64,000 nucleotides of DNA from contig NZ_FPIY01000001.1 in assembly GCF_900119145.1 (NCBI RefSeq), positions 124,001-188,000 of the forward strand. The letters are read 5' to 3'. Every line of letters begins with the position of its first letter. Position 1 is the first letter of the stretch. The position numbers and the translations under genes are program-made. Below are positions 1 to 8,072 of the stretch, piece after piece. This DNA comes from Cellulophaga fucicola (GTDB lineage: Bacteria; Bacteroidota; Bacteroidia; Flavobacteriales; Flavobacteriaceae). The notes under the pieces were generated by a model. The model was not told where the DNA came from and ran no database searches. It saw only the letters and a list, made by a program, of their open reading frames with translations.

Positions 1-9
1 AGAAATAAA

Positions 10-351
10 ATGAAAAAAGAACCATTGAGTAAATTAGCAAGAGCAGAGAAAAAGGTAAAAGAAATTAAGGATTTTTATAATCATTTAGCTTGGTTTTTAG
101 TGGTTAATATTGTGGTCTTTATTGTTAGATTTAAAATGTTAGATATCTTCTCTATTGAATTTGATTCTGTAGGAAAAAACATTACTAATTGGATTGATGT
201 TAATATGACGATAATGCCGTTACTTTGGTTGTTTGGTTTAACCTGCCATGGACTTTATGTTTTTAAAGACAAGTTTCGTTTTTATGAAAACTGGGAGCAA
301 CGCCAAATTGAAAAATATATGGAAGAAGATAACGATACAAAGTACATGTAG
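10..351 (+). CDS. 2TM domain-containing membrane protein
   Basis: A 113-residue protein with two predicted membrane segments, about residues 25-42 and 65-86, separated by a short polar linker. It ends in a basic/acidic tail with the pattern FYENWEQRQIEKYMEED. This is the layout of the 2TM domain family, which in flavobacteria often sits beside LytS/LytTR two-component genes or at the N-terminus of histidine kinases. The response regulator 93 nt downstream on the same strand fits that context, so a role in membrane signalling is an inference. The ATG lies 9 nt from the window edge; the upstream gene, perhaps a histidine kinase, is outside the window. Confidence 0.8.
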   Translation: MKKEPLSKLARAEKKVKEIKDFYNHLAWFLVVNIVVFIVRFKMLDIFSIEFDSVGKNITNWIDVNMTIMPLLWLFGLTCHGLYVFKDKFRFYENWEQRQIEKYMEEDNDTKYM

Positions 352-444
352 TTTTAAATTATAGAATCTTAAATTTTAAAAATAGAACAGGTAGTTTTAG
401 ATTAATTTTTATAAGTTGCCAACAATAACTAAATAGCCAAACTA

Positions 445-1200
445 ATGAATGTAATAATTATTGAAGATGAAAAACCAGCAGCAAGAAGACTCAGTAGATT
501 GCTTGCAGAGTTAGATGTAACAGTTTCTAAAATGTTACACTCGGTTGAAGAATCTATAATTTGGTTTAACGAGAACAAGCATCCAGAATTAATTTTTTTA
601 GACATACAATTATCAGATGGATTGTCTTTTGAAATTTTTGATCAAGTAGAAGTAAAAAGTTCTATTATTTTTACCACTGCTTATGACGAATATGCACTGC
701 AAGCTTTTAAATTAAATAGCATAGATTATTTACTAAAACCTATAGATGATGAGGAGCTAGAAATTGCAGTAAAAAAGTATAAGGATATGACCTCTTCTAA
801 GACTCAAATATCTGTAGATTTTGAAGACATAAAAAGATTGTTAGTTAACCCAATAGAACGCGAATATAAAAAACGATTTACAGTTAAGGTAGGGCAGCAT
901 ATAAAGATTATAAATGCAGATGAGATAGAATGCTTTTATAGCGAGAATAAAGGTACCTATGCAGCTACTGCAGATGGTAGAAATTACCTATTAGATCTTA
1001 CCCTTGAGAATTTAGAATCTGAGCTAGAACCTAAAAACTTTTTTAGAGTTAGCCGTAAGTTTTATGTAAATGTAAGTTTTATAAAAGATATTGTATCTTA
1101 CACAAATTCTAGATTAAAACTAGTATTAAATAAGTACAATGAGTCAGAAATTATAGTGAGCAGAGAAAAGGTAAAAGACTTTAAGTTGTGGTTAGAGTAA
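445..1200 (+). CDS. LytTR-family response regulator transcription factor
   Basis: A 251-residue two-component regulator. The N-terminal receiver domain (about 1-120) has the acidic pocket IIIEDE at residues 4-9, the phospho-acceptor Asp53 in IFLDIQLSDG, the conserved TTAYDEYALQAF stretch and the lysine in YLLKPID. A C-terminal LytTR DNA-binding domain follows (about 140-250), with the typical FFRVSRKFYVNVSFI core. Length and order match the AlgR/LytR family. It probably acts with a 2TM-type histidine kinase encoded upstream of the window. A strong bidirectional terminator follows the stop codon. Confidence 0.93.
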   Translation: MNVIIIEDEKPAARRLSRLLAELDVTVSKMLHSVEESIIWFNENKHPELIFLDIQLSDGLSFEIFDQVEVKSSIIFTTAYDEYALQAFKLNSIDYLLKPIDDEELEIAVKKYKDMTSSKTQISVDFEDIKRLLVNPIEREYKKRFTVKVGQHIKIINADEIECFYSENKGTYAATADGRNYLLDLTLENLESELEPKNFFRVSRKFYVNVSFIKDIVSYTNSRLKLVLNKYNESEIIVSREKVKDFKLWLE

Positions 1201-1240
1201 TTGTTTTTAAATAGCTGGATTATAATATTTTAATAATATA

Positions 1241-1280
1241 AAAAAACCTAGTATAAGTTTTCTCTATACTAGGTTTTTTT
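1241..1280. terminator. Bidirectional intrinsic terminator
   Basis: Stem AAAAAACCTAGTATA pairs with TATACTAGGTTTTTT around a 9-nt loop. It has a T-run on both strands and lies between the converging LytTR and LETM1-like genes. Confidence 0.9.
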
Positions 1281-1296
1281 ATGCTTTTAGGTATCG

Positions 1297-2478
1297 TTAC
1301 TCTATTCTGTTCTCATCAAAAGAAGATGGTAGTAATTTAGGAATCAATTTAATAAAAATAGGTAGTAAAATAGCTCCTCCTGGCAGCATAAAAATTGCTA
1401 AGGAAGGTATGCTTTTAAAAATATCTAAGAGTTGGTTTTGTACTTTTCTCTTCTCTTCTACACTTAAATTTGTAACCGTAGACTTAGAAATTAAGGCTAC
1501 TAATTCCTTGCTTTCAGATAACTCTTTTTGCAATCTTTTACTATTTCTTAGTATTAATTTATTGGCAAATTTAGAAGTGTTATCATAGAATTTTTCAGCT
1601 AGATTATGGTCTTTTAAATGTGGTATTTTTTTAGCGTTTTCTTTAAAAAACACAGCTACTTTTTCTATTGAATTTTCAACCTCTTTTTTTGATAAATTTA
1701 GATCGTTTGCAATGCCAAAAACAAACTCCGATTCTTTGTAGTCTAGGGTTAAATCTTCCCATGCTGTAACGCAAATAATATCCATTAAATATTGGTATTC
1801 TATGGGCGTAAATTTGTCTATTAAACGGGCTCTGTATTGTGCGTCAAAATGATGATAATCGTCTGGTAAAAATGATAAAGAAGCAATAAATAAATAGCTT
1901 AATCGCTCGTCATATTTTTGCTGATGTTTAGAATTTAGCGTGTGGTGTACAAGATTTATTAGGATATATTCTAACTCTTCTGCATACTTTTTAATGTCTT
2001 TTTCATCCTGTAAAAAACGTTTAAAAACTAAAACATCAACAAAAAGTAAGGTATTTGTAACAGTGCTTCCAAAGGTTTTATTTATCAAATTATCTTCTAA
2101 AAAGACTCTGGATTTTATAAGAATTTCTAGTTTGTTACTTGCTTTTGAACTGGTAAAAACCTTGTCAAAAAAGCTAGAATCTACTCCTAGGGCATCGTAA
2201 AAATGATTCGTTTTTTCTACAAAATTGTTGTAATTTTTATCGTTGTATGCTATAACATAAGTAAAATATAAAGCAGAAATAAGGTTCGCTTTTGCATTTT
2301 CATCCTCTGTAGGCGTGTGTGTAATTGGTATAAAATCTAACCATTTTACATGTATTCCGTAAATAAAGCCTGTAGTACAAAGACTACGGTATAAGTCATT
2401 AAAATTAGAATAAGTAACACCACTATTTGTTACTGTTTGTCCAAACTTATCTATCCATCCAGAAGAAGAAGGGTTCAT
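1297..2478 (-). CDS. LETM1-like (biofilm-associated type) protein
   Basis: A 393-residue, mostly alpha-helical protein. Its last 45 residues hold a hydrophobic segment with a Pro-Gly kink (IFMLPGGAILLPIFIKL) followed by LIPKLLPSSF. That pattern resembles the membrane-anchored core of the mitochondrial LETM1 family, and flavobacterial relatives are labelled LETM1-related biofilm-associated proteins. A TerB-like helical segment around residues 215-270 (WEDLTLDYKESEFV) is possible. No catalytic motif is visible. The gene is monocistronic, convergent with the LytTR gene and divergent from the DUF4331 genes. The family assignment rests on the C-terminus; the biofilm role is only by name. Confidence 0.65.
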   Translation of the reverse strand: MNPSSSGWIDKFGQTVTNSGVTYSNFNDLYRSLCTTGFIYGIHVKWLDFIPITHTPTEDENAKANLISALYFTYVIAYNDKNYNNFVEKTNHFYDALGVDSSFFDKVFTSSKASNKLEILIKSRVFLEDNLINKTFGSTVTNTLLFVDVLVFKRFLQDEKDIKKYAEELEYILINLVHHTLNSKHQQKYDERLSYLFIASLSFLPDDYHHFDAQYRARLIDKFTPIEYQYLMDIICVTAWEDLTLDYKESEFVFGIANDLNLSKKEVENSIEKVAVFFKENAKKIPHLKDHNLAEKFYDNTSKFANKLILRNSKRLQKELSESKELVALISKSTVTNLSVEEKRKVQNQLLDIFKSIPSLAIFMLPGGAILLPIFIKLIPKLLPSSFDENRIE

Positions 2479-2564
2479 AACTTAATTTTTATGCTAAGCT
2501 ATATATTGTAAAGATGTAATAAATGCTTTATTTCGTTTTAACATAATTTTAACAATTAAAAACC

Positions 2565-2589
2565 AAACCCTCCTAATCAATGCTCCGTA
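2565..2589 (+). promoter_or_regulatory. Candidate ECF-type promoter (AAACC-N16-CGTA)
   Basis: AAACC at 2565-2569 and CGTA at 2586-2589 are separated by 16 nt, 33 nt before the DUF4331 start. The same two boxes with the same spacer, both preceded by CTC, recur at 5532-5556. The shape is that of ECF sigma promoters rather than the housekeeping TTG/TAnnTTTG type. Two sites only, so this is a hypothesis. Confidence 0.4.
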
Positions 2590-2621
2590 GGTAAGGCGAA
2601 TTTAATTTTAAACATACTACA

Positions 2622-3299
2622 ATGAGAAAAAACAGAAATTTATTAGTTGTATGCTTACTAGCAATAGTAGGTGTAGTTTTAGTAGCGGCAGACCATATAG
2701 ATGCTCCGTCTACTACAGGGAAGACTGCAGATATTGCAGATTTTTACGCTTTTGAGCCAACAGTTGGGTCAGATAACACAGTATTTATTGTAGATCTACA
2801 AACAAGCGTTCTACCAGATTTAGCCTATGGTACTTTTGATGAGAACGTATTAACAGAAATAAATATTGATAGAGATGGAGATTTAGTTGAAGATATAGTA
2901 ATACAGGCTATACCAAGAGATGGTGTTATGTATTTCTTTGGTCCAGTTGCACCTTCTTCTACTGGTTTAAGTGGAGAAGTAATGGTAGATTCTCCTTTAG
3001 GATCTGTTGCTATTTCTAATGCTACTGCTACAGTAGAAGAGTTATCTAACGGAGTTAAGTTATTTGCTGGCCCAAGACAAGATGCTTTCTTTTTCGATTT
3101 TTTCCAATTTAATGCTGTAATAGGCGGTATGGCTCCAGAGGGTTTTAAAGCTTCTACAGAGGCTGTAGATACTTTTGATGGTGCAAATACTATGTCTATA
3201 GCAATAGAGATTCCTAATACAATGTTAGGTACAACTACTGCTACTAATGCTTTAGGTTTAGAAGTATACAAAACTTGGGTTACTACAAACAAAAAATAA
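2622..3299 (+). CDS. DUF4331 family secreted protein, N-terminal half
   Basis: A 225-residue protein with an N-terminal signal peptide (about 1-23, ending VLVAA). The mature start DHIDAPSTTGKTADIADFYA is the hallmark opening of DUF4331 proteins, and AGPRQDAFFFDFFQF near residue 148 is the family's central motif. Typical DUF4331 proteins are roughly twice as long. This one ends where the family's C-terminal half would begin, and the next gene supplies that half with its own lipoprotein signal. The function of the family is unknown. The gene is probably co-transcribed with the next two genes. Confidence 0.82.
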   Translation: MRKNRNLLVVCLLAIVGVVLVAADHIDAPSTTGKTADIADFYAFEPTVGSDNTVFIVDLQTSVLPDLAYGTFDENVLTEINIDRDGDLVEDIVIQAIPRDGVMYFFGPVAPSSTGLSGEVMVDSPLGSVAISNATATVEELSNGVKLFAGPRQDAFFFDFFQFNAVIGGMAPEGFKASTEAVDTFDGANTMSIAIEIPNTMLGTTTATNALGLEVYKTWVTTNKK

Positions 3300-3322
3300 T
3301 AACAACACTAAAAATTACAATT

Positions 3323-4018
3323 ATGAAACTAAACAATATAAAACATCTTGCCTTAGCTTTTGGAGCGGCATTAACTATTGCATCTTGTTCTGATGATGAT
3401 AACGGAGATATGCAAATGGAACCAGAAACGACTGATTTTTCTGGAACGTATGCACAGGTAGACCATATGGGTAGACCAGGTATAAATACAGTTTTATCTT
3501 TTGATATGGACGGGCAAGCAAGTGTAAAAGACGCGCAGAATGTTACAATACCATCGGAAATGGGAGCTATGTTCCAGGCTGGTTTTGAAGCTAGGTTAGA
3601 ACAATACCATGATGTTTATGCAAATTTATTAGGAGCAGATCCTGCAGCTGTAAACTATGAGAACAATATTTTAGGTTTAGATGCTGCTACATTAACTGGC
3701 TATTTAGCTGCCGATGTTTTAGAAGTTGCTCCTAATTTACCAACTACTTATTTTAATCCTGGTACAGACAACGATGGCGATGGTAGAATTTTAGTGCCAG
3801 ATGGTGATGAAGTTGCTTTAACTGGAAGATTAATTACAGACGATGTTATTGATGTTTCTTTAATTCTACTTTTTGGTGGAGCAGAAGGTGATCGTTTTAG
3901 TGGTCAAGATACAGATGGCGACGGTATGGCAGACTTACCTCGTTTAACATCAGATGGTGTTAGCTTAACAGCAACAGTTTCTACTGATTTTCCTTTTTTA
4001 GGAACTCCAGAAAACTAG
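3323..4018 (+). CDS. DUF4331-type lipoprotein, C-terminal half
   Basis: A 231-residue lipoprotein. The ATG at 3323 opens a classic SPII signal (MKLNNIKHLALAFGAALTIA followed by SC, then an acidic stretch). A TTG start at 3275 would overlap the previous gene and bury the signal. After the lipobox, DHMGRPGINTVL matches the start of the C-terminal half of DUF4331 proteins, and the end has TDGDGMADLPRLTSDGV-like acidic, possibly Ca-binding, turns. It therefore seems to complete the preceding gene as a two-chain DUF4331 module. The role is unknown. The gap to the upstream gene is 23 nt. Confidence 0.75.
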   Translation: MKLNNIKHLALAFGAALTIASCSDDDNGDMQMEPETTDFSGTYAQVDHMGRPGINTVLSFDMDGQASVKDAQNVTIPSEMGAMFQAGFEARLEQYHDVYANLLGADPAAVNYENNILGLDAATLTGYLAADVLEVAPNLPTTYFNPGTDNDGDGRILVPDGDEVALTGRLITDDVIDVSLILLFGGAEGDRFSGQDTDGDGMADLPRLTSDGVSLTATVSTDFPFLGTPEN

Positions 4019-4033
4019 AATACAATAACTATG

Positions 4034-4057
4034 AAGGGAGGTTTTTGCCTCCCTTTA
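4034..4057 (+). terminator. Short GC-rich hairpin, weak terminator or attenuator
   Basis: AAGGGAGG and CCTCCCTT pair across a 6-nt loop, followed by a broken T-run. It lies between the DUF4331 lipoprotein and the TPR lipoprotein, so it may reduce read-through rather than end the operon. Confidence 0.5.
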
Positions 4058-4092
4058 TTACTACTTTTTATAACTCTACAAAATTAAATATA

Positions 4093-5370
4093 ATGAAAAA
4101 GATAGCCCTATTTCTTTTAATACTAAGTATAGTTTCTTGTAACCTAACAAGTAACCCTACAATTACAGATAGTCAAGATTACAATGCTTATTTAAAGGTT
4201 GATGCAGAAAAAACAACCTCAAGAAAATATGAGTTGTGGAACTCAAAAATAAAACCAGACAGTATGCAATTAACCAGTTTTGGTATAGTTGCGCAAGAGT
4301 ATAACAGGTATTTTAAAAATACAGGCAAAATAGAATACTTAAAAAAGGCAGAACAAAGTTTAGTTAAGGCAGTAGAAATTGCAGCAGTTGGTAAAGCTGG
4401 TTATTATAGGTCTTTAGCGCGTACTTATATTTCTGAGCACAGATTTAAAGAAGCTTTAGAAATGGCAATGAAAGCTCAAAAAATGGGAAGTGGAGTAGAA
4501 GAAACTCAAAGTCTTTTGTTTGATGTGTATATGGAATTAGGAAATTATACGGAAGCAGAAAATAATTTGAATCTTCTGAAAGATAAAAATAGTTTTGGTT
4601 ATTTAATACGTATTGCTAAATGGAAAGATTATAAAGGTGATTTAGATGCAACCATTGCTTATATGGAAAAAGCAAAGCAATTAGCAGAAATGGCGAATGA
4701 TAAAACTCTTAAAATATGGTCCTACACTAATATTGCAGATTATTACGGTCACGCCGGAAGAATTGAAGATTCTTATAACTACTATTTAAAGTCATTAGAG
4801 TTAGAGTCGCATAATGCTTATGCTAAAAAGGGAATTGCTTGGATTGTATTTTCTTATGAAAGAAACCCAGAAGAAGCATTGCGTATTCTAAATGCGATTA
4901 CCAAAAACTATAATTCTCCAGATTACTATTTGTTAAAGACAGAGATTGCAGAATATCAAGGGAACCATAAAGAGAAGCTTAAAAATATGGATCAATACAT
5001 AAAGGCAGTAGGCAACCCTGCTTATGGAGCTATGTACAACAGTTATAATGTTAATTTTTATTTAGATTACACAGATTTATACACAAAAGCTCTAGAAATA
5101 GCGGAACAAGAAATTAAAAATAGAGAAACACCAGAGTCGTATATGTTATTAGCAAGCAGTCTTTATAAAAAGGGAGATTTAGCTAATGCTCTACAAATTA
5201 TAACAAAGCATATAGATGGTAAAACGTTTGAACCACATATTTTATATAATGCTGCAGAAATATACAAAGCAGCAGGTAATACACAAAAGGTCAAAGAATT
5301 AAAAGTAGAGTTATCTGGAGCTATTTACGAATTAGGTCCAAATATGGAGAAGAAGATTGAGCTATTATAA
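4093..5370 (+). CDS. TPR-repeat lipoprotein
   Basis: A 425-residue protein. The ATG at 4093 gives an SPII signal (MKKIALFLLILSIVSC). A longer TTG start at 4045 would lie inside the preceding hairpin and is rejected. The body is a solenoid of tetratricopeptide-like helical pairs, with recognisable units around YLKKAEQSLVKAVEIA, FKEALEMAMKAQ, YTEAENNLNLL and GDLANALQIITKHI. It probably works as a protein-protein adaptor on the periplasmic face or outer membrane. TPR proteins commonly follow DUF4331 genes in this group, suggesting one functional unit. A strong terminator follows. Confidence 0.8.
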   Translation: MKKIALFLLILSIVSCNLTSNPTITDSQDYNAYLKVDAEKTTSRKYELWNSKIKPDSMQLTSFGIVAQEYNRYFKNTGKIEYLKKAEQSLVKAVEIAAVGKAGYYRSLARTYISEHRFKEALEMAMKAQKMGSGVEETQSLLFDVYMELGNYTEAENNLNLLKDKNSFGYLIRIAKWKDYKGDLDATIAYMEKAKQLAEMANDKTLKIWSYTNIADYYGHAGRIEDSYNYYLKSLELESHNAYAKKGIAWIVFSYERNPEEALRILNAITKNYNSPDYYLLKTEIAEYQGNHKEKLKNMDQYIKAVGNPAYGAMYNSYNVNFYLDYTDLYTKALEIAEQEIKNRETPESYMLLASSLYKKGDLANALQIITKHIDGKTFEPHILYNAAEIYKAAGNTQKVKELKVELSGAIYELGPNMEKKIELL

Positions 5371-5430
5371 GTAAGGTTAGGGATTATGTATAAATACAAC
5401 TTTTGTAGAGTTTAGTTGTAGGTTGTTGCT

Positions 5431-5470
5431 AAAAGTGCCAAAGCAGTAATGTTTTTTAGGCACTTTTTTT
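5431..5470 (+). terminator. Intrinsic terminator after the TPR gene
   Basis: AAAAGTGCC (5431-5439) pairs with GGCACTTTT (5459-5467) and is followed by a T-run. Confidence 0.8.
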
Positions 5471-5531
5471 AACAAAATTTAAGATTTTTTTGTATCTTCA
5501 ATACTAAATCGGTAAAAATGTAGTTTTAATA

Positions 5532-5556
5532 AAACCACTTAACCTAAAACTCCGTA
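5532..5556 (+). promoter_or_regulatory. Candidate ECF-type promoter (AAACC-N16-CGTA)
   Basis: AAACC at 5532-5536 and CGTA at 5553-5556 with a 16-nt spacer, 64 nt before a 47-codon ORF. It is the second occurrence of the boxes seen at 2565-2589, here 1.7 kb from the ECF sigma gene. Confidence 0.4.
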
Positions 5557-5620
5557 TGTAGTGAAAATCGCGGTAGTGCAATACCTAAAGTTGTACTATT
5601 TGTATTAAAACATATTTGTT

Positions 5621-5764
5621 ATGGAATATTACTTTTTTATACTTTGGATCGCAATTATGGCCTTTTATGGCTATAAGTTATTAACTGCTCATAAATCTTT
5701 AAAGAAGATGGAGTATAATAACGCACACAAGAGAAAAGAAAAACAGATTAAGATACACAAATAG
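5621..5764 (+). CDS. Small single-pass membrane protein (47 aa)
   Basis: An ATG ORF of 47 codons with a hydrophobic N-terminal segment (about residues 3-22, YYFFILWIAIMAFYGYKLL). A strongly basic tail rich in Lys and His follows (KRKEKQIKIHK at the end). This is the usual N-out/C-in small membrane protein layout. It sits between an upstream terminator plus promoter-like boxes and its own downstream terminator, which supports a real transcription unit. No family was recognised; the function is unknown. Confidence 0.55.
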   Translation: MEYYFFILWIAIMAFYGYKLLTAHKSLKKMEYNNAHKRKEKQIKIHK

Positions 5765-5825
5765 TGTTTTTTAATAGGTACTTAAAATATGTTTGTTTAA
5801 CATTTATTGGTTTTGTTAAATAAGG

Positions 5826-5852
5826 AAGCTCTACGCGTGTAGGGCTTTTTTT
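5826..5852 (+). terminator. Intrinsic terminator after the small ORF
   Basis: AAGCTCTAC and GTAGGGCTT pair (one T-G wobble) around GCGT and run into TTTTTTT. Confidence 0.75.
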
Positions 5853-5887
5853 GTACACTATTATAAGACGAGACAATATATAAAGAC

Positions 5888-5921
5888 AAAAAATCCTCTA
5901 GCATATGCTAGAGGATTTTTT
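5888..5921. terminator. Perfect palindromic terminator
   Basis: A perfect inverted repeat with half-site AAAAAATCCTCTAGCAT and T-runs on both strands. It ends the anti-sigma operon from the right and can also stop transcription from the left. Confidence 0.9.
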
Positions 5922-5941
5922 AGTTTGGATTATAAAAACTA

Positions 5942-6739
5942 TTAAGAGTTAGATGCTACACCTAACGTATATAGTTGTTCTAGATTTGGAGACTCACTAC
6001 CACCAGCTGGTTCTAGTGTAATTCCAAAAGCTTCAGATTCATTATTATTTGCTAACGCAAATATTTTATTTTCATCACCTTTAAAGTTTTCTAATAAACC
6101 AAGACTTGTTGGTGTTAAAGGATTAAGTTTTAAAGACCATACTTGGTATACAAAACCATCTGGAGGTTCTGGTAATCCTTTTGCATCTATAAAAACTTTC
6201 TTTTCTTCTTTGTTCCAATATGCTTTAGCAAAAGACTCAGGAGATACAGCTTGTCCGCCTAAGGCAACTACTGCAATATTCTGATCTCTAATTGTATTTA
6301 GTAAATCTTGAGATTTTATTAAAGAGTTGTTGGCATTCTCTATTGTAGTTTCTAAAGTTTCCTTTTCTTGAGATACAACCTCAATTTTAGACTCTAACTC
6401 TTTATTCTGGTTATACATCCAAAATAAACCAGCAGATAAGACAACTGCAGCAGCCCAACCTGTATAACTAGCCCAGTTGCTTTTTTGTTTTGGTAATGTT
6501 ATAACTTTAGTTTCAGACAAGCCTAATCTAGACCTTAAAGAGCTAAAATTAGCTTTGTCCATTGTTGGTGCAGCTTTTTTACTTAAAGCTAAAATTGATG
6601 CTTCTATAGCTTCTATCTCCTTTTTTAATTCAGGATATTGTTCAGCATCTTTATGTACTTGTTCGTTTTCTTCTTTAGAAAGCAAACCAGCAACATAAAG
6701 TTCTAATTTTCCGGATGATATGTATTCTTCAATATTCAT
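5942..6739 (-). CDS. Anti-sigma factor, RskA-like
   Basis: A 265-residue membrane anti-sigma factor. Residues 1-85 form a cytoplasmic sigma-binding region of the ASD type without the zinc-finger HxxxCxxC motif. One membrane segment lies at about 90-108 (WAAAVVLSAGLFWMY) and a coiled coil at about 110-150. The C-terminal RskA domain has PPDGFVYQVWSLKLNP and a glycine-rich end (LEPAGGSESP) typical of anti-sigma-K proteins. It begins 4 nt after the ECF sigma gene, so it should hold that sigma factor at the membrane and release it when the periplasmic domain is processed. Confidence 0.88.
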   Translation of the reverse strand: MNIEEYISSGKLELYVAGLLSKEENEQVHKDAEQYPELKKEIEAIEASILALSKKAAPTMDKANFSSLRSRLGLSETKVITLPKQKSNWASYTGWAAAVVLSAGLFWMYNQNKELESKIEVVSQEKETLETTIENANNSLIKSQDLLNTIRDQNIAVVALGGQAVSPESFAKAYWNKEEKKVFIDAKGLPEPPDGFVYQVWSLKLNPLTPTSLGLLENFKGDENKIFALANNNESEAFGITLEPAGGSESPNLEQLYTLGVASNS

Positions 6740-6743
6740 ATGC

Positions 6744-7274
6744 CTAGTTCAATACATTTTTTCTTAGTTGCGATATGCAACTTCTATTTCTTGTCTTTAC
6801 GGTACCAATAGGAATATTTAATTCCTCAGAAGCTTCTTTCTGCGTATACCCTTTAAAATACAGCATTTCTATTATCTGTACGCAGGTACTTTTTAAATCT
6901 TGTAAAAACTTTTTAATGCCTATAGCATCTGTCTTATGATCAAGATTTGTACTGTCTTCTAGTATACCTACGAAGTAATCTGCAGATAGGTTTTGTTTGC
7001 TGTTTTTGTGGGACTTAGAGCGCACTTCGTCGATAGCGGCATTTCGCGCAATGTTCAAAATCCACGTAAAAAAACGACCTTTAGAAGAATTATATTTATC
7101 GGCATTATTCCATATTTTAATAAATACATCTTGACAAATTTCTTGCGATATATCTGAGTTCTTAACAATAGTGTTAATTACACCACAGATATTTTCTGCA
7201 TACATATTGTAAAGTTTTTCAAAAGCTTTGGGGTCTTTTTGCTGAAACTGTACTACTAGGGTTTCTAATTGCAT
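6744..7274 (-). CDS. ECF RNA polymerase sigma factor
   Basis: A 176-residue sigma-70 family factor of the ECF type. Sigma region 2 covers about 20-90, with ICQDVFIKIWNNADKY and FFTWILNIARNAAIDEVRS. Region 4 covers about 120-172, with the helix-turn-helix KGYTQKEASEELNIPIGTV. There is no region 1.1 or 3. It is the first gene of a two-gene operon with an RskA-like anti-sigma factor, and a terminator separates it from the YceI gene upstream. It is a natural candidate for recognising the paired AAACC/CGTA boxes found nearby, which is untested. Confidence 0.93.
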   Translation of the reverse strand: MQLETLVVQFQQKDPKAFEKLYNMYAENICGVINTIVKNSDISQEICQDVFIKIWNNADKYNSSKGRFFTWILNIARNAAIDEVRSKSHKNSKQNLSADYFVGILEDSTNLDHKTDAIGIKKFLQDLKSTCVQIIEMLYFKGYTQKEASEELNIPIGTVKTRNRSCISQLRKNVLN

Positions 7275-7306
7275 ATAAATTTATATATCTAGATTCTAAA
7301 AATACA

Positions 7307-7332
7307 AAAAGCTACGTAATAACGTAGCTTTT
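7307..7332 (-). terminator. Terminator between YceI and sigma genes
   Basis: GCTACGT and ACGTAGC pair around AATA, flanked by A- and T-runs. On the minus strand it ends the YceI transcript before the sigma operon begins. Confidence 0.8.
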
Positions 7333-7362
7333 ATATAGATTGCTTTTGGGTGTTTGTGTATA

Positions 7363-8019
7363 TTACTTTTTCATTAAAAGAACTTCTCCTTTTATAGCAA
7401 CATCTTCCCAAGTTTTACTTATACCATCTGCACCAGTATGTAATGCCTCACAAGCTTTGTTAATAGATGCAACTGCATCTAAAGCACTCCACTCACCTAA
7501 ATTCATTACTCCAGTAAAGGTAAATTTGTTGTCAGCTAATTTTTCTGTTTCTAATGGTATGTTAGCTGTTTCTCCGTTTAATGTAACGTCTAAAGAAGTT
7601 TTATCTCCATCAACTTTTAAAACACCAGAAATTAACTCTGTATTTTTCATTACACCAAAAAAGAATTCTAAAATTTTAGGATCTCTTGTTCCAGTACCAT
7701 CGTTTGTAAATAAGCTACTAACAGGAATACTAAACTCCGTGCCATTTAACGCTTCTAAAGCTGTAGCGCCAGTATTAGATTTAGTAATGTTAATAGTTTT
7801 AAATGTTCCGCCAACAGGTACTTTGTCTGTAGTTTTATACGCAGTAAAACTAGCTTTTGTAGAATCTGCAATTAAAGAATATTGTACTTCTGTCTCTGTG
7901 TGACTATGATCTGCACCATTATGGTCTTCTGAGCTATGAGAATTTTCTTTGTTTGCATTTTTACAACTAAAAGCTGCTACGGCTAATAAGCTTACACATA
8001 CTAATTTTATCTTTTTCAT
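7363..8019 (-). CDS. YceI-family lipoprotein
   Basis: A 218-residue protein with an SPII signal (lipobox ending at Cys19, LLAVAAFSC). A His/Asp-rich linker at about 27-43 (HSSEDHNGADHSHTETE) may bind metal. The remainder is a YceI-like lipocalin-fold domain with DSTKASFTAYKTT, KILEFFFGVM and FTFTGVMNLGEW. YceI proteins bind isoprenoid-type lipids in the periplasm, but the ligand cannot be read from sequence. It has its own terminator. Confidence 0.85.
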   Translation of the reverse strand: MKKIKLVCVSLLAVAAFSCKNANKENSHSSEDHNGADHSHTETEVQYSLIADSTKASFTAYKTTDKVPVGGTFKTINITKSNTGATALEALNGTEFSIPVSSLFTNDGTGTRDPKILEFFFGVMKNTELISGVLKVDGDKTSLDVTLNGETANIPLETEKLADNKFTFTGVMNLGEWSALDAVASINKACEALHTGADGISKTWEDVAIKGEVLLMKK

Positions 8020-8072
8020 AATACTATAATTTAATAAAGTATAAAGGTAAAAAATCTATTACTCTTATCCTT

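Noticed and set aside
7340-7903. 187-codon plus-strand ORF
   Set aside because: It lies opposite the YceI gene, has low-complexity Ser/Val composition and no family motif; a shadow of the real gene.
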